Source of the DNA: Myxococcales bacterium | Lineage (GTDB): Bacteria > Myxococcota_A > UBA9042 > JABWCM01 | Assembly (NCBI GenBank): GCA_013360285.1 | Contig: JABWCM010000004.1 | Location: 1 to 64,000, forward strand | Direction of reading: 5' to 3' | Length of the DNA stretch: 64,000 nt | Shown: piece by piece, positions 39,520 to 49,326 of the stretch | Numbering within the stretch: the first letter of the stretch is position 1 | How the letters are laid out: every line of letters starts with the position of its first letter | Notes under the pieces: generated by a model | The model's database searches: none | What the model saw: the letters and a program-made list of their open reading frames with translations, nothing else | Told to the model about the DNA's origin: nothing | Program-made: the position numbers and the translations under genes

Positions 39520-39645
39520 CCGGTACGGGTTTTGTCGGCGAAAAAGGTCAACCGGAGTACTCCGGTACGGGTTTTGTCGGCGAAAAAGGTCAACCGGAGT
39601 ACTCCGGTACGGGTTTTGTCGGCGAAAAAGGTCAACCGGAGTACT
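39520..39645. repeat. Three exact 42-bp tandem repeats
   Basis: ccggtacgggttttgtcggcgaaaaaggtcaaccggagtact x3; copies start at 39520, 39562, 39604. Confidence 0.97.
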
Positions 39646-39810
39646 TTGAGTTTGTGAAAAAATAGCTGAACGAACTTGGACGGATGCTTTTGTCCCCGCT
39701 ACCCAGAAAAAAACCTGCGCCATATTCCCGATATGGCTCGGTTTTCTTCCGGGCATCGGGGCCAAAATCCCCGCGTCCAAGTCCGTCCCCATATTTTTTC
39801 ACAACCTCTT
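39646..39810. repeat. Family C fold-back element (near-identical to 39261..39427)
   Basis: About 3 mismatches by eye over the shared ~157 nt. Confidence 0.92.
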
Positions 39811-39878
39811 TGGTATGCACACAAAAGATGTTCTCCCGCTTATCGGAAAAACAACGGCTCTTTGGCATATTCCTGGAG

Positions 39879-40349
39879 CTATTCCACGTCGTCCGGTTTT
39901 ACGCAAAGAACCGCACACGTTGCCTTACGAACAACCCGTTCTGCCGTGCTTCCGATCAACATGTGTTTCACCCCGCTGTAACCGTGCGTTGCCATTACGA
40001 TGAGGTCGATGTTCTGCTCGTCGGCAAATCGGACGATTTCCTGCCAGGGTTTACCTCCACGGAAATCGACCCGGACCCGTCGTCTGTCTACCGCCTGGAG
40101 ACCGCCGCGTTCAAACAATTCATCGACCCGCCGCTGAACCCCCTGTTCCAACCTCTCCAGGTCACTGGCTGTTTTCTGAACTTCGTCGTAGTCGCTTTCG
40201 AACGTGGTCAACGGTTCCTGCACATGTAATACATGAATGTCGGAATCAAAAATGGTCGCCATTTTGATGCCGACGTAAAACGCCTTACGTGAAGCATCGG
40301 AAAAATCAACAGGTATCAGAATTTTTCGAACATCGAAGTTTACGTCCAT
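39879..40349 (-). CDS. Universal stress protein (UspA family)
   Basis: RKILIPVDFSDASRKAF; IDLIVMATHGYSGVKHMLIGSTAERVVRKATCAVL. Confidence 0.92.
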   Translation of the reverse strand: MDVNFDVRKILIPVDFSDASRKAFYVGIKMATIFDSDIHVLHVQEPLTTFESDYDEVQKTASDLERLEQGVQRRVDELFERGGLQAVDRRRVRVDFRGGKPWQEIVRFADEQNIDLIVMATHGYSGVKHMLIGSTAERVVRKATCAVLCVKPDDVE

Positions 40350-40481
40350 GGGGTCTCCTTTATTGCCGTAACATGAACACGTTGTGCGCTATTATGCCAA
40401 GATCATCCACAATTTCCATAATCACCAGCAAGCTTGTGAAAATTCCGATTTAGCGGGATCCGTGCACGTTTGGATTTCATA

Positions 40482-42032
40482 TCAGAGCGGGATATTGCCG
40501 TGTTTTTTGGGGGGATTGGTATCCCGTTTGTTTTTAAGCATCCTGAGGGCTCCGGTGATTTTGGGGCGGGTTTCTTCGGGGTAAATGACTTCGTCAATAT
40601 ACCCTAACTCCGCAACTTTGAACGGATTCGCGAATTTTTCCCGGTAATTTTGTACGTAGTCGGCCCGCATCCCTTCGGGATCGGTTGCGCGTGACAATTC
40701 GTTACGGAAGATGATGTTTACCGCGCCCTCCGGTCCCATCACCGCGACCTCGGCAGTAGGATAGGCGAAGTTAATATCGGCACGGATGTGTTTGGACGCC
40801 ATGACGTCATAAGCGCCGCCATAGGCTTTGCGGGTAATGAGTGTGACTTTGGGCACTGTCGCTTCGGCAAAGGCGTACAACAGTTTGGCGCCATGCTTAA
40901 TAATTCCGCCAAGCTCCTGGTCCGTACCCGGCAGAAACCCCGGAACGTCAACCAATGTCAGCAACGGAATATTGAACGCATCACAAAAGCGGACAAAACG
41001 TGCCGCTTTGATACTCGCGGCAATATCCAGGCATCCAGCCAACACCGACGGTTGATTGGCGACAATGCCCACACTTTGCCCGCCCATGTGGGCAAAGCCG
41101 ATCAACATGTTCTGGGCATAATCGGGTTGCACCTCAAAAAATCGGCCGTCATCGGTAATGAGATGAATCAATGACCGCATGTCATATGGTTTGTTCGGTT
41201 GAATCGGCACGAGGTCCCGCAGGCTTGATTCCTTTCGATTGACGGGGTCCGTGGTCGGTCGAAATGGGGGATCGGCGGCGTTGTTGGACGGAACATAACG
41301 AAACAATTCGCGGATGATGGCCAGACACATTTTTTCATCGTCGCCAACAAAATGAGCGACACCGCTTTTGGCGGCATGAGTTTCTGCGCCACCCAGCGCC
41401 TCTTTGGTCACTTCCTCGTGGGTAACCGCTTTGATGACGTCTGGTCCGGTAATGAACATATAGGAAGTGGATTTCGCCATTACGATGAAGTCGGTAATCG
41501 CTGGAGAATAAACCGCCCCTCCCGCGCATGGCCCCAAGATGGCTGAAATCTGCGGAACAACGCCAGATGCAAGGGTATTCCTAAGGAAAATGTCCGCGTA
41601 CCCCGCCAGCGATACAACCCCTTCTTGGATTCGTGCCCCACCGGAATCGTTGAGTCCGATGACCGGCGCCCCTACCTTCATGGCAAGGTCCATTATCTTA
41701 CAGATTTTGCGGGCATACGCGCCGGACAACGATCCCCCAAACACAGTAAAGTCCTGTGAAAATACAAAAACTTGTCGTCCATCGATCAGGCCATATCCGG
41801 TCACAACCCCATCGCCGGGAATCTTTTGCTCTGCCATGCCAAAGTCGGTACATTGATGTGTAACGAATTTGTCCAACTCCACAAATGAGTTTGGGTCCAA
41901 AAGCAGAAAAATTCGCTCCCGCGCTGTCAGCTTGCCTGCTTCGTGCTGTTTGTCGATGCGGGCTTGGCCTCCACCCAGTTCGGCTCGTCGGTTGTCGTCA
42001 TCCAGTCGTGTGAGGATTGTTTTTGTCGCCAT
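40482..42032 (-). CDS. pccB: Acyl-CoA (propionyl-CoA) carboxylase carboxyltransferase beta subunit
   Basis: [78 protein letters not shown]; start [10 protein letters not shown]. Confidence 0.93.
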   Translation of the reverse strand: MATKTILTRLDDDNRRAELGGGQARIDKQHEAGKLTARERIFLLLDPNSFVELDKFVTHQCTDFGMAEQKIPGDGVVTGYGLIDGRQVFVFSQDFTVFGGSLSGAYARKICKIMDLAMKVGAPVIGLNDSGGARIQEGVVSLAGYADIFLRNTLASGVVPQISAILGPCAGGAVYSPAITDFIVMAKSTSYMFITGPDVIKAVTHEEVTKEALGGAETHAAKSGVAHFVGDDEKMCLAIIRELFRYVPSNNAADPPFRPTTDPVNRKESSLRDLVPIQPNKPYDMRSLIHLITDDGRFFEVQPDYAQNMLIGFAHMGGQSVGIVANQPSVLAGCLDIAASIKAARFVRFCDAFNIPLLTLVDVPGFLPGTDQELGGIIKHGAKLLYAFAEATVPKVTLITRKAYGGAYDVMASKHIRADINFAYPTAEVAVMGPEGAVNIIFRNELSRATDPEGMRADYVQNYREKFANPFKVAELGYIDEVIYPEETRPKITGALRMLKNKRDTNPPKKHGNIPL

Positions 42033-42279
42033 GATTGCCCCGTCAGGTAAAAACGCAGCCTTATAACCCGCGCCATGGGTCGTGTCCAGAACGGACGCCG
42101 GCGAACCTTGGTGGAGCCTGGAGGGGCGGCAGCGACACATTTGGAGGAATTGCCAACCCATTGTTGTCGACATCGCCCCAGGTTGCGGCCAAACCCGCCG
42201 GAGGGATGCCGGCCAAATTTGATTTGTTGTGTTCTTTTTTTTACGCCCAAGTCCATCAATCGTGGCATACTGCCGATTT

Positions 42280-43476
42280 ATGAAAACTCGGAAACACTTT
42301 ATAATCATAGTATTCATGTTCTTTGGAGTGTGGGCACATCGTGGCGATGCCAAGGCGATGTGTCTAAAACCCCTCGGCGACCTGACGGCAAGTGGAAAAG
42401 CCGACGCAACGGATGTGCAATGCTCGATCTTGATGGCCATTGCCGGTCTCGCCGACGCCCCGCCGCCTGCATGCTTGGCGTGGTTGCCGCAGGTCGCTGA
42501 CACCAATTGTGATAACACGTTTAATGTAACCGATGTGCAGATCGTCATTCGGTACGGGCTCAACGCTCCACTCAGTGTCGATATCGACGCAAATCAGGAC
42601 GGATGCCCTGACCAATGTGCCGATAGTTGTATTGTGGACGCCGATTGTCAGGATGGAGACCCCTGCACGCTGGGTGATTGTGTGAGCGGGTCCGGTTGTG
42701 CCTATTTTATTGACGATTGTGATGATGCCGATGAATGCACCGAAGAGTTTTGTAACTTAGGTGTTGGTTGTGCCTACGTCGACACCGATTGCAGCGACGG
42801 TGACTTTTGTACGACCGACCTATGTCAACCCGATGACGGCTGTTACCATGTTGGTACCAACTGCGATGACAACAACCCGTGCACATTGGATTCCTGTGAT
42901 GCCGCTGTGGGATGTATTCACATTCAGGTGCCCGGATGTGACCCTGGGCCATGTGGTATGTTGTGTTTGTTGGGTGGGAACTTGGGGCAGGTGATTTCCT
43001 GCCCGATGAAATTGGCGGTTGCCTATCAGGGCGCGCCGGCGATAGCCGCCCTGCAGTTTTTGATGAAGTTCGATAATACGAAGGTCCGGTTTGTTAATTT
43101 CTACGATGAATATTGTTTTACAGGGCTTGGCTGTTTCGAAGTTGCGGTTTCCGGTCAAGGGGCCACTATCTTACAACCAACAGGACATAACGTAGCAATA
43201 GATCCATTTGTTGCGGCGAATTGGCCGGGCGTGGGTGCGGTGGCGATCGTCAATACGAGCAATCCCGGCGCACCTCTGACAGTGGCTTACCTCGACGATG
43301 ATTGGAGTTTGGTCGGCGATTCTCAGTTCGCCATTGCGAAGTTTGAGTTATTACAACCCATACAACCTCAGAAATCGGTTGTGTGCCTTGAGAAAATACT
43401 GACTTCTGACTCAAACACATTCACCTATTCCGCGGTGATGAAAGATGGGGTTATCGTGAGTGGGTTATCTCAATGA
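42280..43476 (+). CDS. Secreted protein with dockerin-like module, Cys-rich repeats and cohesin-like C-terminal domain
   Basis: [21 protein letters not shown]...[10 protein letters not shown]-terminal [22 protein letters not shown]. Confidence 0.75.
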   Translation: MKTRKHFIIIVFMFFGVWAHRGDAKAMCLKPLGDLTASGKADATDVQCSILMAIAGLADAPPPACLAWLPQVADTNCDNTFNVTDVQIVIRYGLNAPLSVDIDANQDGCPDQCADSCIVDADCQDGDPCTLGDCVSGSGCAYFIDDCDDADECTEEFCNLGVGCAYVDTDCSDGDFCTTDLCQPDDGCYHVGTNCDDNNPCTLDSCDAAVGCIHIQVPGCDPGPCGMLCLLGGNLGQVISCPMKLAVAYQGAPAIAALQFLMKFDNTKVRFVNFYDEYCFTGLGCFEVAVSGQGATILQPTGHNVAIDPFVAANWPGVGAVAIVNTSNPGAPLTVAYLDDDWSLVGDSQFAIAKFELLQPIQPQKSVVCLEKILTSDSNTFTYSAVMKDGVIVSGLSQ

Positions 43477-43496
43477 TCGGTAGGTAATTGATGTGT

Positions 43497-43515
43497 GTTT
43501 TTTCCAGACACCCTC
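43497..43515. repeat. Solo family A terminal sequence
   Basis: ttttttccagacaccctct without matching left arm nearby. Confidence 0.4.
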
Positions 43516-43535
43516 TTATGGTTGGAGTATGGCGG

Positions 43536-45350
43536 ATGGGCCGAGCGAAAGTAGTTTATGGGGTTTGTTGGTTGTTTTGGGTGATAGGCACCTTGTCTGG
43601 GTGCCTTTCCAATGAAGGTCGAGGTCTATGGGAGGCCGATCTGGACGGACTGGTTACGGCGGATGGTGCCAACGAGGATTCGACATCGGTGGATACCTCG
43701 GCACAAAATGATCTGGCGACCGCAGATGTGGCGGATGTTCCGGAGGCCGTGGATGCCCAGAGTATCGACGACGTGTTGGACGACAGTGGGGTGATCGTTC
43801 CGGATGCCGGCGATGTCACCGAAACCGGCGAACAGCAGGACATGGATATCGTGGATGCGGGCGATGTCGTTGTGATACCGCCGGAATGTGTTGCCGACGA
43901 AGAGTGTGGATTGGGCGAGCTGATTGCTCCGTGTTATGTGCCTGTGTGTGTCGATGGGATGTGCCAAATCAATCCTGCGGCCGATGGGAGTTTGTGTGAC
44001 GATTCCGATTGGTGTACGGCCAGTGATCAATGTGTCGGCGGTGTCTGCTCAGGTATAGCCACCGATTGTGATGACAACAATCCGTGTACCGTTGACGTGT
44101 GCGTAAGCAACGACGGCAGTTGTCAGCATGACACCGTCGCCGCGAATCAGGTGGTTTGCGATGACGGGGACACCTGTACCACCAATGACGTTTGTTTGAA
44201 TGGTGTGTGCGCCGGGACACCGCTAGTTTGTCAGGATGCCAACCCTTGCACTGTGGATTCATGTTCTACGGATACCGGAAAGTGTGTGTTTGATGCCGCA
44301 GGCGCCAACGGAATGGGGTGCGATGACAACGACGGATGTACCGCCGGTGACGTATGTCTGGCCGGGGCTTGCAGCAGTGGGAGTCAGGTGTGTGCATGCC
44401 AGCAGGACACAGATTGTCCGGATGACGGCGATTTGTGTAATGGGACCTATGTCTGCAAAACCGATGGTGCGCCGGAAACATGGACCTGTGTAGTGGATCC
44501 GGCCACGGTGATCGTTTGTTCGCCGGACGGCGATACAACGTGCCTGAAGAATTTATGTGATAAGTTAACTGGACAATGCGCAAAAACACCATCGGGAGCT
44601 GGACTGACCTGTGACGATGTCAACGCATGCACCTTGAATGACGCTTGCGACGGAAAAGGGCAATGTTTGGGAACACCCAAAGTGTGTACCGATGGCTACA
44701 CCTGTACTTCCGATTCGTGCGGAGCGGATGGACAATGTGTTTTCTCGATAGCACCTACAGCATGTCTTGTCGGAGGTGTTTGTTATGCCTCGGGCGCATC
44801 CATGCCGGGCAATGGATGTATGAGTTGTGTGCCCAACGTCAACAACCAAAGTTTTTCGCCGAATTCGGCAACCTGCGACGACGGGAACGCGTGTACACTG
44901 GGAGATGTTTGTAATGGGGGAAGCTGCAAATCGGGTGCCGCGAAGCCATGTAATGACAATGACCCCTGTACGGATGATACCTGCCAGGCTCCTTCGGGGC
45001 AGTGCAACTATACAGACAACGGGAGTTGCCCAAAGATACCGACCTATTCCAAAGACATTCAGCCGATTTTTTTGAATCAATGCGGCGGATGCCATGAGGG
45101 TGCGTCGGCCGGCGATTGTTTGGGGGCGACTTGCCTCACCTCCGATTACGCCGCGACCCAACAGCCTTCCTACTATTGCCCGGGCGAAACCGTCGGTGCA
45201 TGTTGTCTGACAAGGGTCTTGGACGGAACCATGCCCGATGGTTTTGGCTGTACGGGCAAACCTGCTCAGGATGCCGGAAAAGATTATTGTTTTGACCAGA
45301 ACGAAATCGATACTTTGGAAGCATGGATTTTAGGCGGGCAACCGCAATAG
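43536..45350 (+). CDS. Cys-rich lipoprotein with C-terminal single-heme cytochrome-like domain
   Basis: LFWVIGTLSGC lipobox; CxDxNPCTxDxC repeats; PIFLNQCGGCHEG. Confidence 0.8.
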   Translation: MGRAKVVYGVCWLFWVIGTLSGCLSNEGRGLWEADLDGLVTADGANEDSTSVDTSAQNDLATADVADVPEAVDAQSIDDVLDDSGVIVPDAGDVTETGEQQDMDIVDAGDVVVIPPECVADEECGLGELIAPCYVPVCVDGMCQINPAADGSLCDDSDWCTASDQCVGGVCSGIATDCDDNNPCTVDVCVSNDGSCQHDTVAANQVVCDDGDTCTTNDVCLNGVCAGTPLVCQDANPCTVDSCSTDTGKCVFDAAGANGMGCDDNDGCTAGDVCLAGACSSGSQVCACQQDTDCPDDGDLCNGTYVCKTDGAPETWTCVVDPATVIVCSPDGDTTCLKNLCDKLTGQCAKTPSGAGLTCDDVNACTLNDACDGKGQCLGTPKVCTDGYTCTSDSCGADGQCVFSIAPTACLVGGVCYASGASMPGNGCMSCVPNVNNQSFSPNSATCDDGNACTLGDVCNGGSCKSGAAKPCNDNDPCTDDTCQAPSGQCNYTDNGSCPKIPTYSKDIQPIFLNQCGGCHEGASAGDCLGATCLTSDYAATQQPSYYCPGETVGACCLTRVLDGTMPDGFGCTGKPAQDAGKDYCFDQNEIDTLEAWILGGQPQ

Positions 45351-45366
45351 TTGGCGGGACCACACA

Positions 45367-48300
45367 TTAATTACACTGGACGTCTAAGTTAAAATTATAG
45401 TTGCCGGTCGCCAACGAATCCAAGGTAATATAGTGAGCAATACCCTGTTTCGGTGTCAGTGGGACGACCCAGGACGAGCCGGAGTAACTGGATTTGCACG
45501 CAGTTAGTGAGCAGCCGGCGCCTGCAAATTCGATATGATGCCCGGACAATTCGGGTGAGCCGGAAAACAAAACCGTGGCTGAAGCAGCGGTACCGATGTT
45601 GATCCTAAACGTTTTTTCCGGTCCTCCAAATACCTTTCCCGGATCACACGGATACAAAAACATGTTATTTCCTGTAGTTCCAGTGGTCATCGTGCCGTTT
45701 AACTTGCTTCCGCAATAAAGAACTCCCGTCAGCGTACATTGGCCGCAAGAGCCGACCCCGGCACAGTCCGCATCTGCGCAGTCCGTAAAGGAGTCGCCGT
45801 CGTCATCTTTGCCATTGATACAATCCTCCGGTGGGATGACGATACATGAAGGCGCAAACAAACAATCAGTGTCTTCGCAGTCGATAAATCCGTCACCGTC
45901 GTCGTCTTCGAGGCTGTCGCAAATCTCGACCGGGATACATGCGACAAACGAATCGCAATCGTCGTCGTCGCAGTCCGTTTGGCCGTCGCCATCGTCATCA
46001 GTCGAGTTGTTACAAATTTCGATTGGGTTACAGACGGCGAGGGACGAGCAGTCCGGATCGTCGCAGTCGATCCAGGTATCCAGGTCGTCGTCGGCACCAT
46101 TTGTACAATTTTCCGGAGGTATACACAGCGGTTGGGAATAACAATCCGGATCCTGACAATCGACCATTGTGTCGCCGTCATCATCTGCTCCGTTGTTGCA
46201 TAATTCGGCCAGGCCGACACACGACGTGCCAATCGAAAACGAGCCGGCGGCCTCTTTTTTCCCGTCAACAACAAGCAAGTACTTCTTGTTGGGTGTCAAC
46301 GGTTGTTTGAGCAATTGATCGGAAGATGTAATACAGCTTTCCGGCGAACAGGGACCTCCTTCGGTCGGGTCAATCAAAAACATCCGCATTCCGGGCTGTT
46401 TTGAGAAAAATTTTGCATTCAAGGCCAACGGACTTGCTACACTTATTTCCCATACGGCCTCGTGGGCATCGAAATCGGTGCCGGACGTACACCCATAGGC
46501 GGCAACGGTGCCGCCTATGGTCAGGTTTCCGTTGATGACCGAACCACAGGACAGGACGCTGTTGGCTTTGCACGTGGCACAGACTAGGTCCTGTGTGCAA
46601 TCCGGGTCGGCGCAGTCGATTTGCCCGTCACTGTCGTTATCCCATCCGTCATCGCAGAATGTTTCCATGCCCGGCAGACATTCAACGGAGAGCACGATGG
46701 GAATTTCCGAAATCGGCTCGTCACCGGGAGTATCGACGACAACCGTGACGGGGTCTGATGCGGATGTAACGTCAACGGTAAGTTTATCGACGGCGGAATC
46801 AAAACAAAACAGCGGATCGCAGGTCAGAATCGGCGACGATTGGAGCGCCAACAAACGACTTCCCGGCGGGCCGTCTTGCAGCGTGACGGTCGCTTGTGAG
46901 GTGTTGGTGGTAACCAGAGAAAATGCCACCTCCGGTCCATCCAGTGCGGTTTCTTCGCACGAATATGTGCTTAAGTTAGTTGTTGAAAGACCGTTTATGG
47001 GGGGAAGTTTAACGGTCTGCCCACACGTAATCGGAAAAAGAGGCAGGCAATCCGTACAACCGGCCAAGCCTTGGCAATCGGGATCGGCGCAGTCCAAAAG
47101 TCCATCCAAATCTTCATCCGCAAAGTTGTTGCACAGCAGTTCGGTGGGTGTTCCGCATTCAACCGTCAACCCGAACGATGTTGATGTTGTCACGCCGGTA
47201 TCTACAACGATGTCGTAAGTGGTGCCGCTTTCCGCGGTAAAAAGCACCGACCAGTCAGAAAAATCGACACAATTTGATGGATTACACGGTGCAGAATCGA
47301 TTCGTTCCATCACACCCAACGACGTCGGATTGTTGGCATCATGAACCAATATCCGAACCGGTTGTTGAATTCCGCTTGTAAACGTCATGACGATTTCCGG
47401 GCCGTCGGAGTCCCCTCCTGAACAATCCCCTCCAGAAAGGTTGGACGTGGCCAACGGCATGGCCGTCGACAGAAATACCTGGCTGTTACACGCCAGACTG
47501 AGTGATGGTTTACACACGTTGCACGCTTCATTGGTGAGACATTCGCTGTCTGCACAATCGACATCACCATCTTTGTCGTCATCTACGCCGTTAAAGCAGT
47601 CTAGTTCGGTGTTGAGGACACACTCCAAGTCAAGGTCAAAGGCGACCCCTGGTCCGTTGGGACCGTCGACAACTAAAAATGCGGCCTCCCCCGCATTTTG
47701 GGTCCATTCAACAGTTTTTCCGGCATGGATACATCCATCCGGATTACATTTGCCGTCGGATGATTCCGGCAACACAACCAGGTGGTGGTTTTCGGATGCG
47801 GTGGTCAGGTTTGCTTTGTACGCAATCGGAACATTCGGTGCCGGCACACGAAACGAAATCTCCCGTCCCAGGTTGTCCCAACCTGCTGTTTGGGTGCAAG
47901 AGTAGGTGTCAATACTTTGGGTTGAAATGGGCGAATCAGTAACATAAGTCAGGGTGCTTCCGCAGGCCAAGTCGATGAGCGGAACGCAGGTCGTGCACCA
48001 CGGTGCGTCTTCGCAGTCGGGATCATCACAGTCTATGGCTCCGTCTCCATCGTCGTCGGCGCCGTCGTGGCAGCTCCATTCAACCGGTGCGGCGCAGTCA
48101 AACCGAAGCGCAAACGCGCCGGCGGCTCCGGCGTATCCGTCCACTACGACCAGATAGGCCCGATCTGGCTGGGCAACCCATGATGCCGTCTCTTCGCCAT
48201 AAGCAACGCAGCGCCCGCGACCGCAAGGCTGGGTGGGATCCTCTTCGACCACCACGAGGCGAAGGTCGACGGCTTTTGCGAGCAATTTGACCGAATAATT

Positions 48301-48963
48301 TGCGATCCCTCCAGGTGCGATGCGGTAGACGCGCTCCGGACCATCCATTTTCCACGCGACACAATCGTATGCGGCTGAACTTTTCCAGGAACCCGGTCCC
48401 AAAGTAGAGGCGATCAATTCCGTTTCACAGGAAACAGCGAAACCGGGGTTACATAATTTTGAAACACAATCCGGAGATTGGGTGCAGTCGGTGTCGTCGC
48501 AATCGTTTTTTCCGTCGAAGTCGTCATCCATGCCGTTGGAACAAACTTCGGCACAGCTCAGTGGGGCGCATTCACCACTTTTGCATTTTCCTCCACAGGC
48601 TTGCCCAGTTACCGAGCAGAATAGTTCGTCCGGTGCGTCTCCTATATAACAAAAATTTCCAATTAAGTTACATTTTGCTGTCTGGCATGCAGGAGGTGAA
48701 GGGAATACAAGAGTGCATTCTTGGTCGCTGAAACACCCGGTTATGCCCGGAGACGCCGTGTCGGGTTGGTCATTGCCGGCGCTATCTGCAGGTGTGAGAA
48801 CGTCGTTTACGTCCTGTGCGGCGTCCACCATGCCACTGTTGGTGTCGTTGGATTCATCGACGGTGTTGCTGCAGCCGATGCTGGTGAAGATAATCCACGA
48901 GATGGCAGCACCGGCACCAACCACCAATGACGGCGAACACAAAGTCGAACCTTTCGCGCTCAT
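45367..48963 (-). CDS. Large Cys-rich lipoprotein with alternating DDDGDGxxDCxDxDC linkers and repeated ~120-aa PPC-like modules
   Basis: FTSIGC lipobox; repeated ...YSC...GPE...F...LLVVDG...F...L..EC modules. Confidence 0.85.
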   Translation of the reverse strand: MSAKGSTLCSPSLVVGAGAAISWIIFTSIGCSNTVDESNDTNSGMVDAAQDVNDVLTPADSAGNDQPDTASPGITGCFSDQECTLVFPSPPACQTAKCNLIGNFCYIGDAPDELFCSVTGQACGGKCKSGECAPLSCAEVCSNGMDDDFDGKNDCDDTDCTQSPDCVSKLCNPGFAVSCETELIASTLGPGSWKSSAAYDCVAWKMDGPERVYRIAPGGIANYSVKLLAKAVDLRLVVVEEDPTQPCGRGRCVAYGEETASWVAQPDRAYLVVVDGYAGAAGAFALRFDCAAPVEWSCHDGADDDGDGAIDCDDPDCEDAPWCTTCVPLIDLACGSTLTYVTDSPISTQSIDTYSCTQTAGWDNLGREISFRVPAPNVPIAYKANLTTASENHHLVVLPESSDGKCNPDGCIHAGKTVEWTQNAGEAAFLVVDGPNGPGVAFDLDLECVLNTELDCFNGVDDDKDGDVDCADSECLTNEACNVCKPSLSLACNSQVFLSTAMPLATSNLSGGDCSGGDSDGPEIVMTFTSGIQQPVRILVHDANNPTSLGVMERIDSAPCNPSNCVDFSDWSVLFTAESGTTYDIVVDTGVTTSTSFGLTVECGTPTELLCNNFADEDLDGLLDCADPDCQGLAGCTDCLPLFPITCGQTVKLPPINGLSTTNLSTYSCEETALDGPEVAFSLVTTNTSQATVTLQDGPPGSRLLALQSSPILTCDPLFCFDSAVDKLTVDVTSASDPVTVVVDTPGDEPISEIPIVLSVECLPGMETFCDDGWDNDSDGQIDCADPDCTQDLVCATCKANSVLSCGSVINGNLTIGGTVAAYGCTSGTDFDAHEAVWEISVASPLALNAKFFSKQPGMRMFLIDPTEGGPCSPESCITSSDQLLKQPLTPNKKYLLVVDGKKEAAGSFSIGTSCVGLAELCNNGADDDGDTMVDCQDPDCYSQPLCIPPENCTNGADDDLDTWIDCDDPDCSSLAVCNPIEICNNSTDDDGDGQTDCDDDDCDSFVACIPVEICDSLEDDDGDGFIDCEDTDCLFAPSCIVIPPEDCINGKDDDGDSFTDCADADCAGVGSCGQCTLTGVLYCGSKLNGTMTTGTTGNNMFLYPCDPGKVFGGPEKTFRINIGTAASATVLFSGSPELSGHHIEFAGAGCSLTACKSSYSGSSWVVPLTPKQGIAHYITLDSLATGNYNFNLDVQCN

Positions 48964-49087
48964 TCCAACCTCACCATGAATGGGTACAACCGACGGTCCT
49001 TTGTACACTGCCCGCAGCCGGTTGTCTGCAAGTATACAGCGTGGTCAAATTCCGGCACACAAGTCAACTGAATGATGTTCGGATGTT

Positions 49088-49163
49088 GTTAACCTAGATT
49101 TCTCATGAGCTTACAAACGTTTCGGCACTCGTAGAGTCAGGTTTGTGAGAAGTTCGAATTAAA
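49088..49163. repeat. REP-like inverted pair
   Basis: ttaacctagatttctcatgagcttacaaacg ... ggtttgtgagaagttcgaattaaatg. Confidence 0.5.
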
Positions 49164-49326
49164 TGTCTTATCCTGCAACGTTTTCAACTTTTTTGTCTGG
49201 GTTCAATCGTGATATGGTTGAAATTCGACGGTTTTTTGCTCCGGATTGGTTTCGGGGTTGGTGGTGACACCGCGAATGCGGCGGTTTTGCGCCCGTGGAG
49301 TATTCGGGCGGCGTTGTGGAGGTGGT

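Noticed and set aside
39068-39868. ORFs containing SYREYGA / PSHIGNMAQ / RPSSFSYFF peptides
   Set aside because: Translations of family B/C fold-back repeats, not genes.
46508-47218. 236-aa Ser-rich plus-strand ORF
   Set aside because: Antisense shadow within the 45367..48963 gene.
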